64,000 nt of DNA from NCBI GenBank assembly GCA_021613535.1, contig CP075495.1, positions 14,818,001 through 14,882,000 on the forward strand, given 5' to 3'. The translations under genes were made by a program, and so were the position numbers. The notes below the pieces were generated by a model. That model did no database searches, was not told the DNA's origin, and worked only from the letters and a program-made list of their open reading frames with translations. The DNA comes from Adineta vaga (taxonomy: Eukaryota > Rotifera). This document shows, piece after piece, positions 9,725 to 21,847 of this stretch. How positions within the stretch are numbered: position 1 is the stretch's first letter; every line of letters begins with the position of its first letter.

Positions 9725-11421
9725 ATGAATTCTTCTGTATATATTCTATTGATTCTCTTCTTAACAGTTTTGACATTTGTTACAAATCAAGAAGCATCAT
9801 CGAATGATAATCCAAAACGAAAAAAACAAGATTTTTATTGTTCAGGTATTGATAGGAAACATCAGTTTCTTGAAAATCTATATCTTTTCTTTTCTTTTTT
9901 TCTTTCATCAAGCATGTAAATCAATGAGTGATACAATAATTCGTGAAATGAATAATGTTGATCCTAATGAACGTGTTCAAGTTGGATCCTATCGTGTTGA
10001 TGGTCAAGGACATCAAAAATTAAAAGATGTATGAGCGTTTGCTTTTCTTTCTATTTCATTTTATTGTTGTTTTTTCTTTGAAGGTTCCAATAACTGAAAC
10101 AAGATATCATGCAGAAAATGTTCTAGAAAATCTTTGCACAAAATTTACTGATAATAGTAAATCTTCTTCGTAAAGAAATCAATTATTTAAATTGTTTTGT
10201 TATTCTTCTATTAGATCCCGATGTGATACCAAGACAATTAAAGAATATTTATGAACATGCAGTAAGTCAGAATATAAAACCGGATGTTGTGTAATCTCAT
10301 AAATTATAAATAATGAAAAGAAATATTTCTTCATAGAATAAAAAAAAAGGGTTTTTTTCTTCTCTCAATTTCAAAATAATTTCTTTCTTTATCTTCATTA
10401 TTGTGTATGTGCTATCAACATCCGTTTCCTGCATTATGACTTCGTTCATTCACTGTTGAATCGATTGAGCATATTTATTAGGTAGACACCATCAAAAAAA
10501 AAAGAACTATGAGCCTTGCTTTGTTGACATTTCTTCTTCTGCTTGTCGTAGTATAATTAAAAGTAGACAAATATCACTCGTTGCCCAGTCTTTTTTTCCC
10601 TAGTCAAATAAAACAGAATGAACGAGATTGACGACAGAGAAAGAAAACTCGAATAAGGAAGGATAGTACGTCAATATTAGTCGTGTCTGAATAATGATTG
10701 TAAACGGTTGGAAAAAAAGATCTCGATTACACGAAATGAGAAATGAGAAAAATCGATGATGAGAAATCATTTCCATCTGTCATAGAGAATAAAAAACCGA
10801 CTCGTTTCTTTTTCCTCTTGATGATTGATGAAAGAATGATTATCTTCAATTTCAAATGAATTATTTGCTGAATGAGATAAATATGTCACGCAATTGATAT
10901 GACTTACTCTCGAACATGAAAATATGAAACGATCCGAAGACCCTTGAATACAAATTCATTTATTGATCTTTAGAAAGAAAGAAAACAAATGTCTGAAATA
11001 AGATGTATTGAATAAACTAGAAACCTTTAAATTATATCTGTGTATTTATTTATTTATTTACTCGAAGGTTATTATACATTTACATAGGCCTTGTTATGAC
11101 ATATCAATTTACTATTTTATTCTTTTTCTTTCAGTGTGATGATATTCTTGAAGAACATCACGATACTCTTATTGATTTACTTGGAACACAAAATAAAAAT
11201 ATACAAACAGCAAGACGATTAGCTGAATTCTTTTGTATGGAAACAAATCGTAAGAATTGATGAATTTCTCTTCGATATACTTTACGATTGATTTAGAATA
11301 TTGTAAAGCCGATCAACTTGATGAGCTTTTCAAACCACCACCACCGCCACCGCCGACACCAATTGAAGAGAAAAAAGAAGAGGAAGAAGAAGAAGAAGAA
11401 GAACAGAAGGATGAATTATAA
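9725..11421 (+). CDS. CNPY2: Canopy-family (CNPY2-like) saposin-fold ER protein with C-terminal KDEL
   Basis: Six exons (9725-9845, 9913-10028, 10084-10156, 10215-10261, 11135-11249, 11297-11421) give 198 aa, close to human CNPY2. A signal peptide (NSSVYILLILFLTVLTFVTN) is followed by the Canopy core: CSACKSMSDTIIREMNNVDP, VQVGSYRVDGQGHQ, a Cys in ENLC, CDDILEEH and FFCMETNQYC, the six-Cys saposin-like pattern. The tail is a proline run, an acidic run and a terminal KDEL, the ER-retrieval signal (vertebrate CNPY2 ends in a similar HDEL). Canopy proteins act in the ER as chaperones or trafficking cofactors for cell-surface receptors. The fourth intron (10262-11134, ~870 nt) is far longer than the others and contains nothing I recognise. 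Possibly co-transcribed with the bZIP gene upstream. Confidence 0.88.
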
Positions 11422-12489
11422 AAAAAGTGACGTTCGAATGAAAAAGGCTATTGATTTGGCAAATAACTGTCATCGTTTTTTATTATTAGTATTTATTTGT
11501 TGTTATTACATTGCTTATTGTTAACTGTTGCTTCTTTTTTTTGAATAGAAGAGAAAGAGAGAAAAAAAACTGAATCTAAGAATTTAATCGCATGCATCAT
11601 ACTACAAGTGGATCTGCTTATCTTTTAATTGAATTAAGCCATACAAGAAGAAGAGCATCCGATTCCGATGCAATAAGATCGGAGATTTATGTTCGATATT
11701 GATTCTTATGTGAACAACTGGAGGGAATTTGTCGTTTACATCATAAACCATCGAATTATATTTATCATTCTAAAAAAAATAGAATCTTTCAATCTGGTCA
11801 AAACTGTTATCATTCGATAGAATGATCAAGGTTAATTTCAATGTATATTAGTTCTATCTTTCCCCATTTTTAGTTTGTCCTTGCTATAAGGAAAAAAGAA
11901 GAACAAGTATATCTTGAAATATCATTAGGAAGAGAATAATCTGTTATCGAAGATATTTTAATTGATAAGAAGTCGAATTCATATATAATCAAGAGAATGT
12001 ACTTACTTGAATAAATTGTTCATTAATTTTCAATAACTGAAGAGAATGTGTTGGATCAATACACCTGAAACTTTGCTCACCTATTCATATAAGATCAAAG
12101 GTTTGAGAAAAATTTCAGGCGTGCATTACCAACGTTTATTAATATGATAGAAAAGAAAATAATATCTAAAATAATCTAACGAAAGAAGAAGAAAAAAATC
12201 CTTGACTAAGAGTCAATATAAATTTGGAGTTCTGACCTTTTTTCTCGGCAAAAAAAACAACAAAAAAAACTAGTAGGTGGTGAAATCATAGCTCATTCTT
12301 TCTCTCTCTGTCTCTCCTTCCCTCCCTTCTTTTACTTTATATAAGCCTTCGAGCAAATATCTACGCGTTCGTTGTTTGAATCACCTTCAATGTCTTGTTG
12401 TTGTTTTGGCCTTCTTTTGGGATGTGGCTACCTTCTCGCACAATCGCTTATTGATCTTAGGAAATGTCGATTGCCGATAGTCTGTCTCC

Positions 12490-12509
12490 ATATATATATA
12501 TATATATAA
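12490..12509. repeat. (TA)n microsatellite
   Basis: A TA dinucleotide run in the gene-free interval; further runs of the same kind lie at ~12901-12918 and ~13648-13665. Confidence 0.85.
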
Positions 12510-14460
12510 TAGTTAGTTTCTCTATCTGACTCATATAAGAGAGAACTGTCAAAAAAACGCGGTTTCCGTCAATATGAAGAATGAGAAAAAAAGAAAATTT
12601 GAATCAATAGTATGGCCATTAAATATATTTATATACTCTTATTTTAATTCAAAATAAAAGAACTTCTATGATTAATATCATATGAATTTGTCAGAAGAAT
12701 AATAAACTTTTGAAGAATACAATAAAATGAGAAAGAGAAAAATGAATCATACCTTCTGTTTCTTTACTTCTTAATTATAATAAATACAGATTAATAAAAT
12801 GTTCTTCTATGAAGAAAACAATGTACAATATTGCATGGATTATTGAATATATAAGAATGATCTTTCTATTTTCATCCTCATCATTAGACTCTCCTTGTAG
12901 ATATATATATATATATATGTGCCTAGAGAGAGAATGAGTGTTCTTGTGCGTGTATGTGTTTGTAGCGCAATGTCACTTTTCTCTCTCTCCGTATTCTCTC
13001 CCCCTCTTTCCTATCGACTATGTGTTATGTTCACGTCATGCCAGCATTATGAAAAAGAAGGAGAGCGAAGAATAAGATTTTTGTGTATGGGTACTGTGAT
13101 GTGATGTGATGTGTTGGCAAACTCGTCGTCTCTCGATTTCTCTCTTTCTCATTTTTTTTCGGTTATTTTCTTTCATCGATGAGGAATAGCAAGAGGGAGA
13201 GAGAGAAGTAATCGCCCAGTATAAAAAAGAATGGAGAGAAGAAGAAGAAAAAAAAAAGAAAAAATCTTTATATATGTATGCTGATTTATTTGGCATGGCT
13301 GGTGTGTACGCATGGCGATAGGAAAGACACAGGACATAGAAGAAATCATTATCAGGATTTAAATATACGTAGATTCTCTAACGCTCTCGTCAATTTCACT
13401 GATGCAATCTGAACACTTCTCGGTTTTTTTTCCTTTCTTCTATATTTTCATCTAGAATAATGCTGAAAAACGACGCGCATACACGCATGGTAATTGATAC
13501 TACTGTGACGACGGGCAGTAACCATCAGATTTCTGTCAATACAATTAGTGAGGAAACGACTAACGAGAATTGCTAGTGAAGGTGATGAGGGTGACAATGA
13601 TTTGCTTCTTTATTCTCAGTGACATTTACATCAGATTGAGTGTATATGTATATATATATATATATGAAAGAGAACGGATATTGATCTTTTCTTGCGGCTA
13701 CTCGGTACGTCACCATCATCGCAACATGTCTGATAATGGCATTTGTACGAGAGAAACATGGCAACTAAAATAATGCCATATGTTAAGATAGATCATCAGA
13801 GACAGAATTTTTATGTACAAATCATCAATAACATTTGTCACGATCGATTATTTTATCATACGAACAAGAATTTTCTCGAGAAAAATCTTCTTTTTTTTTC
13901 TCATTCTCAATTTTCAGAATCGAAATCAATCGTCATTAAGAACGAAAATTACTCAATCGATTGAAAGAATTTCTTTCGAAATCAAAAAATTGATTTCTAA
14001 AAGAAAAACAATTTTCACTTACATATTTCCATAGTAAAGTAATGTTAACGATAAAGTTGAAGACACACTGTTCCCAATCGATCTGTCATCAATTGTCGTT
14101 CTTTCATAGTACGACTTACTTTCTTTTGGAGAGATATTTTTTTCTTCTTCTTCGTCTTCTCACGCACAATCCATTTTGCCTCCAATGTCGACATTCTATC
14201 ACGATAGAGAAGAAAAAGAAAAAGAAGAAGAAAAAAAGAAAAGTTCTCATTCTTTTTTTCTCTAAGCACATATATATCTTGGAAACATATATGAAATCTT
14301 GTTTATTGTATACATGCGTTCGTGCATCTGAAAGCCCATAAACAATCGAAAGATAAAGGAGAAAAATGAGAGAACATAAGAGGAAATGAGAAAGATTTCC
14401 CTTGTTCTCTCAACGAGTACTATAATGATGATAGCATCTTCCTCACACACATGGTATCGT

Positions 14461-14481
14461 TCCTCTCTCTCTCTCTCCCTC
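14461..14481. repeat. (CT)n microsatellite
   Basis: A CT dinucleotide run ending in CCTCTC, part of the pyrimidine/purine-asymmetric sequence typical of this interval. Confidence 0.75.
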
Positions 14482-14773
14482 TCTTCGATTAAATCCACTG
14501 CATCGTGCAATCGTTCGTAATCATCATCGATTGTCGGCTCTGTATGCATACGCATACATATATCTACAATATAGAATGAATAAAAAAAAATCTCTCAGTA
14601 ATAGTTGCATGCGGATGATGTTAATCAACGAAGACAACGAGCACTCACATACTCGTTCAAACACGCATTTTGCTTCGAGAAAGGTTCAGAATGGAAAATA
14701 AAAATGAGAAGTTGATTTAGGTCGAGTAATGATTCATGTGACGATGAGAAAACTTCCTATAGATAACAACACT

Positions 14774-14781
14774 TGACGTCA
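14774..14781. promoter_or_regulatory. TGACGTCA palindrome (CRE-like bZIP site)
   Basis: A perfect eight-base CRE palindrome in non-coding DNA. About one such 8-mer is expected by chance in a window this size, so function is uncertain. A second copy lies at 26350-26357. Confidence 0.25.
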
Positions 14782-15197
14782 TGATAAATTTAATCCAACT
14801 GTTCAGAGAAAAAGACAAATTAATAATGTTGATGGAGCATGCTTCCTTTATTTATTATTGATACTTAACTAATATTTAGACGATTCTATTGATCAGAAAT
14901 GGATATATCAAAACTTTATTCAAAAAATTATTTGAATATGACTAGATTTCTAAAGCAATACAAAACCAATTGAATTATATTCTATACAATTCTTTTCATA
15001 ACTAATGCAGGTATATCAGAAACTATGAATCTGTCATTTACTTCATTATTTTATCATTTACAACATCAATTCTTATTCGAAATCGACATCTTTGTGTTCA
15101 ATAAAAAAAACTGAATGATTTATCAACTATTCTGATATTTAAATCGAAATTTATTCGTTTATATCGATAAAATATTTCTTGTGAAAGTCTCAAAATT

Positions 15198-18100
15198 TCA
15201 CAATGGCATTCCAGTTGCAAGTACATCAACAAGAATACCTCGATCAAACGGAGGTACAACTAAAATCGCATCTGTTAATTTCATCCATATAAATGAAAAT
15301 AAATTATTCGTATTATTTTTCATTTCATCTAAAATAATCAAGTTTGTTTATATTGAAATTCTAATAAAAAAGATAATTTACCTGCAATAGCATATTTCAT
15401 TGATTTCATTTCAGGTAGACGCCAATCTTTGAATTGAATTTTCCATATACTTGATTCTACCCATGCATGATCCGTATTCAACGGATGATCAACATATCCA
15501 TTGTCAAACTAATTGAAACGTTTTTATTTTCTTCAATGTGAAATTATGAAAGACTATGAATATACATACGACACTTTTATTACAACCTTTTTGAGAAAAG
15601 ATTTCAGCAAATTCTTCTTTTAATTCTTTATCATTTAGAATTTTCTTTAGATGATTATTTGAATTATTTATATCATTTAATTTAATCGTTTGTAACCACC
15701 AATAATCAAGTAGATTCGGTGGAAGAATTTGTCCTGAAACAGGATCTTGAATAATTTTAATTTGATTATCCAATCGAACTTCATGTCCATAGAAACCCTT
15801 GAATAAAAACATTTGAAATAACGGAAAATTTAAATGAAAAATTTACTTTAGGTAAAACTAATGCATCATCATGATGTTTCATTAGAACAACTTCAGGTTC
15901 ATAATGATTTCTTAATAAAATAATAACAACACAATGATTTGGTCCCCAAAAAGGTAAATCTCCTCTTCCTGCAATTCCTGTTCGACAAACAGGATTAATG
16001 GGTACACCATCATGTACTTGATATTTTCTTTTTGTATCATAATCCATAAAATATGAACGTAAATCATTGACAAATAAAACTGATCGATTATCTTTCGAAA
16101 ATGCATAACGTTCATTCCAACGTGTTTCATCTTCACGACGTTTTTGACGAATTTCATTGAATTGTGGCTGTTGAATACGATCGTATTTTTCATTCAAACG
16201 TTCATTATTCGGAAGAAATTCCGATGGAAAATATGGTTTATTTTCATCTGTTTCAACCATCCATAATGAGATATCTTTATTGACTTTGAATCTTTCAATT
16301 ATACGACCATTACCCTTTGATTATTCAAAAGAAAGAAAGAAAGAGAGAGAGAGAAATGATGATTTTAAAAGGAAATATCTACAGAAATATATGGATAAGT
16401 TCCTTTCGATGATGCTCGATTGAGTAATGACGGATCCCATGGACGTATTAATGCTTCTCGACTACCAATCATTGTCATATTATCAAAAACAATTGAATCC
16501 ATCATATAAGATATTTTATCATAATCTTTATTCGATTTTTCAATCGCATTTCGTGTTAACGATGAATAATATTCAAGATTATTTTGTTTTCTTAGACGAT
16601 CAAGATCTTTGTTCATAAGAAAAGAAAATAAGTTGATTTTTCTAAGAGAATCAATTTACATACGTGTTCCATTATCAAATTCAATCGGTTGATTGATCAT
16701 TGCTTCAATAATAGGCATAGAACGTTGAGATAATTTTGGCCAATTCTCACGAATCGTTTGTTCAGATATAAATGTTATATAACGAGATTTGGTTAAATAT
16801 CCAGATGGAAAAGATATAAGTTTATTTTCATTTCGTTGAGAAATATTATTAACTAGGTTGATTAGAATAGTTTATCATGTCATTAGATTAGTATCATTAC
16901 CTGTATGTAAAGGACTATTTTGATTCGGATTTGAATTGATTTTATGAGAATTATTATTTGAACAGGAATCTTTAATATGTTGAATTAACTAAAACAAGAC
17001 AATGATGAATAATTTCTGTTTCATTTAATAGAAAGATACTTTTTGTAAATCTCGATCATTTTGTATTGCTAAAGATTGTTCGATACGTTTTAAATATTGT
17101 TGTATAGTTTGACATGGTGGATGTTCAGAATTTTCAATCGTTGTTTGAAGTGTTAATAAATTTGTCATTAGATTTGCTGTTTGACCATCGGATAAAGTTG
17201 TTAAATTATTTGAATCATGAGGTACTGATTGAGCTAATGGGACTTGTCGAAGATTGGAAGCATTCATTTTGTCATCATCAGCAAATGAACGTTTCGATTT
17301 TGTTGTTAGTTGATCAGGTAATTGTTTCATTGTTTCATCAAGATGTTTTAAACGATCATGAATATCTTTCATCGTATGAGAAGATAAATTCTTCTTATGA
17401 TCACTGATATCCAATTTTCAAGTGTATCTTTTAATGTATCTGAAAGAACATTGACTATGAAATGAAACTAAGATGATAATTTGTTTACTTAATTGTTTTG
17501 GAATATCTCCCATAGCTGGTAGATTATGATTTAGATGAATTAATTGTTGAGCAATGTCATGTAATAGTTTATCTGTTTGTTGTTGTTTGTCGAATTGTTC
17601 ATCTAACTTTTTTAAAGTATTGATTAACTCTGGTGAAGGTTTTTTTGTTGAATCATCGGATTTTTTCGGTTGAATATGATCGATTTTATCGGAAATTTGT
17701 TGCATTTGTTGATTAACATGGTTTAATGGATCGAAGAGTTGATCGATTTTCTTTGCTATATCTTCGTTTTTCTTTTTGATTTCGATTGACTAAAGAAAAC
17801 GAATGAAACTTGGTCGAAAATTGATATAATTACATCTCTTGATGTTTGATGAAGTGGTTCGACTTTAGAATGAATTTCTTTAAGTGTTGTTTCGAATGGA
17901 AGCTTTTGTTTTTGTGTTAATTCATGAATTTTAGAAAGAAGATCATCCGATGTCGTTTGTTGTTGTTGTTTGAAATTTGCTTCAATTTCATTGAGTTTTG
18001 TCATTAGAGGATTGACAATGTCTGATGATTTCGGTGTTATTTCAAATGATTTGGATAAACGTTGTTCGAGATTATCTAATTTTTTTGTTTCAGTTTGTTG

Positions 18101-20072
18101 TTGTACTTGAGATTGTTCAATACCTTTAAAGATTTCAAATAGAAATGAAAGTTGATCTCCTTTTAAAATGACAAACTATCTTTTAGTGTTTTTATAATTT
18201 GTGAAAATGGATGAAGAGCTTTTTCAATATCTTCAGATGTTTCTGGTCGTTTAGAAGATTCAATCAATGCTTGATTCTTTGTTTGAATTTGATGATCAAG
18301 ATCTACAATGAAGAATCAATAATGAAGACTTTTATTTTAACAAATTAAACCATCTTTAATTGCTTTGATCGATTGAGATTGAGAATGACGAAGATCATCG
18401 AATTTCTTTGGTAATTCACGAAGAATTTCGATGATTGGTTGTTGCTGTTTGGATATATTTTCAACAGCTTGTTGAAGTGGTTGAGTACGAGTTGTAATTT
18501 CTTTACCAATATTCTCTAACAAACAAATAAATATAAACATTCTTTCTGAGAATATGATGAATTACGTTGTGAATCGGATCGTTTTTTTGTTTCCTGATTT
18601 TTTTCGATATTTTCAGTGAGATGATTTAATTTTGTATCAAGATTTCTGATTAAATCTTGTTGTTTTGATAAATCATTTAATTTTTGTGCCATTGGTTGAA
18701 AAGATTTCTCCAATTCTCGATTGAAATTTTCCGAATCTTTTTGTTGTTGTTGTTTAAATTTATCTAAAATTGGAGCTAATCGTTTAATTTCATCGATTAA
18801 TGGTGTTTGTTGTTTATTCAATAATCCAATAAGATCATCTTGTTTACGTTTATGTTCATCAGATGAAAGTTTGGTTTGAATATCCGTTAATTTCTTTGTA
18901 ATATCACCTAATGATAAACAAAACAAAAAAAAACAATCAATCTATGTTTTGATATAACGAACTGACCTGCGAGTGCATAAAGCACATGCGGATCAGATAA
19001 TTTAGATATTATTCCATTCATACAAAGCGGAGTATGACTTGGACTGTTACTATCATAATCTCTTTTCATTAGATTTGGAGAGTCTGATATACAAAAGAAA
19101 ATTCATTTGTTCTTTTCAAATACACGAGGGAATCAATCAGTTGTAAATGATTGTGATTCATACCTAGTTTTTCTTCACCATCTTTCTTTGTTTGTAAACG
19201 ACTTTTTTGATGTTCAAGAAGTGGATGAAATTTTTCATTAAGATATTCTTTCATTGGTTCGATAATATGATTTGGTTGATGTTTTATATGTTGATCAATA
19301 TCATCTAATTTTTTGATGATTTCCGGATGTGGTTTGATACTTTCTGCGTGTATAGCTTTGACACGATCATTGAGTTTCATCAATGTTTCACTTGTTTGTG
19401 GTGATGATTTATGTACGGGATCAATTTTAGTTTGAATATCTTTCATCATTGCAAGATGTTCGGGTTGAGATTCTTTTAATTTTTGATCAATTGAATCCAA
19501 TTTTCGTGCAAGAATATCTGGTTTAGTTTTCTCCTTTTCGAAAGATGATTGAAGTGCTTGTATTCCATCAGAAATCGATTTCCAATCATTTTTTGTTGTT
19601 ATTTGTTGTTTGATAGTTTGTAAATCTGTTGAATATCGTTTTTGTTCTTCATCATGTGATATTCCTAGAAAATAATCGAAAGTTTTGATTTATTTCCACG
19701 AAATGCTTGTTTACCAAGTTGATCTAATTTATGAAGTATTTTATCAATTAAATCTTTCGATATACCATGAAGTTTTTGTTGTTCTTTAAATTGATTGAAA
19801 TCTTGTTTGATATCATCAAGTTTTTTATTTAAATCGATTTGCAATTTATGATTGCTTTTTTGTAATTGATCATCAATGGGTTTTTGTTGATGATGTAAAA
19901 ATTGATCGATTTCGCTTTTGAGATTTGTGAAACGATCTACTAATTCTTTAAGTATTTTCTCTTGACCGACACTTTCAATTTTAATGACACAGGATTCACC
20001 TTCTTTATCAACATGAATTTGACAATCATCACGACTTTTATTTCCACGATCTTTTGATGATGACGATGTCAT
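15198..20072 (-). CDS. Long coiled-coil protein with a C-terminal divergent NUDT9-type (ADP-ribose) domain; one apparent frameshift
   Basis: Sixteen exons on the minus strand: 20072-19715, 19664-19164, 19083-18967, 18907-18566, 18515-18351, 18302-18177, 18123-17834, 17789-17489, 17439-17040, 16988-16901, 16852-16664, 16606-16383, 16314-15847, 15797-15570, 15508-15382, 15328-15198. All phases close except in the ninth exon, where one base appears missing near 17414-17420. The product would be about 1350 aa. Residues ~40-900 are Gln/Lys/Asp/Leu-rich with heptad character, predicted to be coiled coil. The last ~320 residues match NUDT9 and the TRPM2 NUDT9-H domain: NPVCRTGIAGRG, PFWGPNHC, then GYVDHPLNTDHAWVESS. 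The catalytic Nudix box (GX5EX7REUXEEXGU) is not recognisable between LPKGFYG and GYVDHP, so hydrolysis is unlikely while ADP-ribose binding could remain, as in TRPM2. No channel segment is present. It shares a 660-bp divergent promoter region with the EF-hand gene. Confidence 0.72.
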
Positions 20073-20732
20073 TTAAGAGAATGAAAATTGCAAAATAGAA
20101 TGTTGTAGATAAACGAACGAAATGCAAATTTATCAAAAAAAAAACAACCTAAAACAGCGCCTTAGAATGATAAATTTCTCATAGGAATTTTCTGCTTAAT
20201 AATATTTAAAGAATTTCAAGAGAGATTAGTTCAACTTGATCAATATTAAAATGGGAAGAAAAATTCGCAAAACGAAAGCAGATTTACTATGCACGACATC
20301 TTTGGTGAATATGTTTTCTGATAATACATGAATTAACCAATCGACAGCACGACGTTTTGACAGAAAGACTAAGAATAAGAATTATAAATCAGTACGTAAC
20401 GTACAAATAGTCGTATTAGACTTGATATGTTTTTCTTCTTCCTTTCGACATTTCACGTGAAATAATTCGTATTTAATCGTTCCATTTCACGTATGTTTAT
20501 TCCATTGTATAGTCTATAGTTTTTATTTAGCATGAAATAATTATCGTATCATATTCGTGAATGTGAAATCGAATGAGAAATTATTGAGAAGTAAACATTA
20601 ATAATAGTTGCAATTGTAAGTACTTGGCCTGGTTATTTATATGTATATATCAACGACGAAAAGAGAATATTTAATGTTTGATTGAAAACCTTTACATGCT
20701 GTTGTTTTTTTTTCAGATCTAAAAAAAGAATC
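20073..20732. promoter_or_regulatory. Divergent promoter region between the coiled-coil and EF-hand genes
   Basis: About 660 nt between two start codons facing away from each other. No coding exon is seen. A splice-acceptor-like tract (T-rich, TTTCAG, ends 20716) precedes the EF-hand ATG, indicating a spliced or trans-spliced 5' UTR. Confidence 0.4.
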
Positions 20733-21657
20733 ATGAATCTTATGAATTTTGGTCGTGAACAATTAGAAAATGGCTCGTTAGATAACATGTTAAAACAAGT
20801 GGGCATTAATGATGTGGGACAATTTGTCAATCAATTTCGTAGTAAAGTAAATCAAGAAGCTGCATCGAGTGGAAATACTAACACTGCAAGTGCTCAACAA
20901 CCTGATTTGATGTCAATGGGATCATCATTTCTTAACCAAGTATGTTTGAAATAGATATATTCTTCTTATATATATATATATTTCCTAGTTCGGTGGTGGT
21001 GGTAGTGGAAGTAACAAAAACCAAGGTAATAATGCTGGTGATTTAATTGGTGGAGCAATGAATGCTTATAAAATGTTTTCCGGTAACAAAGGTGGTAGTG
21101 GTAGTGGTAGTGGTAGTGGAGAAGGACAAAGTGGTAATTCAGGTGATATGATTAATAATGCGATGAAAGTTTATAAAATGTTCTCGGGTGACAAAGGAAC
21201 AAGTGCAAGTGGTACTGCAACTGGTGGCGGTGGTGGTGGAGGAAACATTTTTGATACTATTGGTAAATCGTTTCGTAATCTTCTTTGCTAATCAATTGGT
21301 TTGTTTGAATAGGTGGAGCATATCAGAATGCTCAACAAGCCCAAAGTTTCCTCAAAAAATTAGATCGAAATGGTGATGGTAAAATTACCATTGACGATGT
21401 TCAACTTCTTCTTCAAGGATTAGGTTTAGGTTCAGTTTCAACAAGTGGGGTTTTTTTTGCAATATAATTCTTTGTCTATGTATACGATTTCGATCTATTT
21501 AGATATATCAAAAGCTTTATTTAAAGCTGTTGATCGTAATGGAAATGGTGAACTTGATTTAACTGATGTCATGGCATTAGCAGCTATTGTTAGTAAACTT
21601 CAAAGTCGATTCGGTTCAGGTGCAAATCCACAAACTCAATCAGTTCCACAACAATAG
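20733..21657 (+). CDS. Glycine-rich protein with two C-terminal EF-hands
   Basis: Four exons (20733-20939, 20989-21262, 21313-21444, 21503-21657) give 255 aa. After a helical N-terminus (NFGREQLENGSLDNMLKQVG) come two Gly/Ser-rich segments separated by a repeated unit, AMNAYKMFSGNKG and AMKVYKMFSGDKG. The C-terminal ~80 residues contain two EF-hand loops with canonical ligands: DRNGDGKITIDD and DRNGNGELDLTD, each with acidic positions 1 and 12. Calcium binding is therefore likely. The Gly-rich N-terminus followed by EF-hands recalls the penta-EF-hand style, but only two hands are visible. There is no signal peptide. A TA run sits in the first intron. Function beyond calcium sensing is not indicated. 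Confidence 0.8.
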
Positions 21658-21847
21658 AAATGAAAAGAAAAACTATATTTTATTCAATCTAGTTAGTATA
21701 GTGGCATAGAATTTTATCAAATCTATTTGTACTACTACGTACAGTAATATTATCATCTATGAATATATTTTAAAAATAAACAAGCTTTGTGAAACTATTT
21801 ATGAATTTATTTCGAAAAAAGAAAAACAACATAAATCTATTGTTTTT

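Larger units (their letters stand above)
11422..15197. other. 3.8-kb gene-free, simple-repeat-rich interval between convergent genes
   Basis: No credible coding exon on either strand: every ORF is short, low-complexity and lacks splice support. The centre (~12.2-14.6 kb) differs from its surroundings, with CT/GA-rich tracts, several (TA)n runs and GTGAT repeats. It could hold long untranslated RNA, distal regulatory DNA or decayed mobile DNA. No tRNA or snRNA signature was found. Confidence 0.4.

Noticed and set aside
12919-14555. Several 60-100 aa ORFs on both strands in the gene-free interval
   Set aside because: They translate simple repeats (Ser/Phe/Arg runs), overlap each other, and lack conserved blocks.
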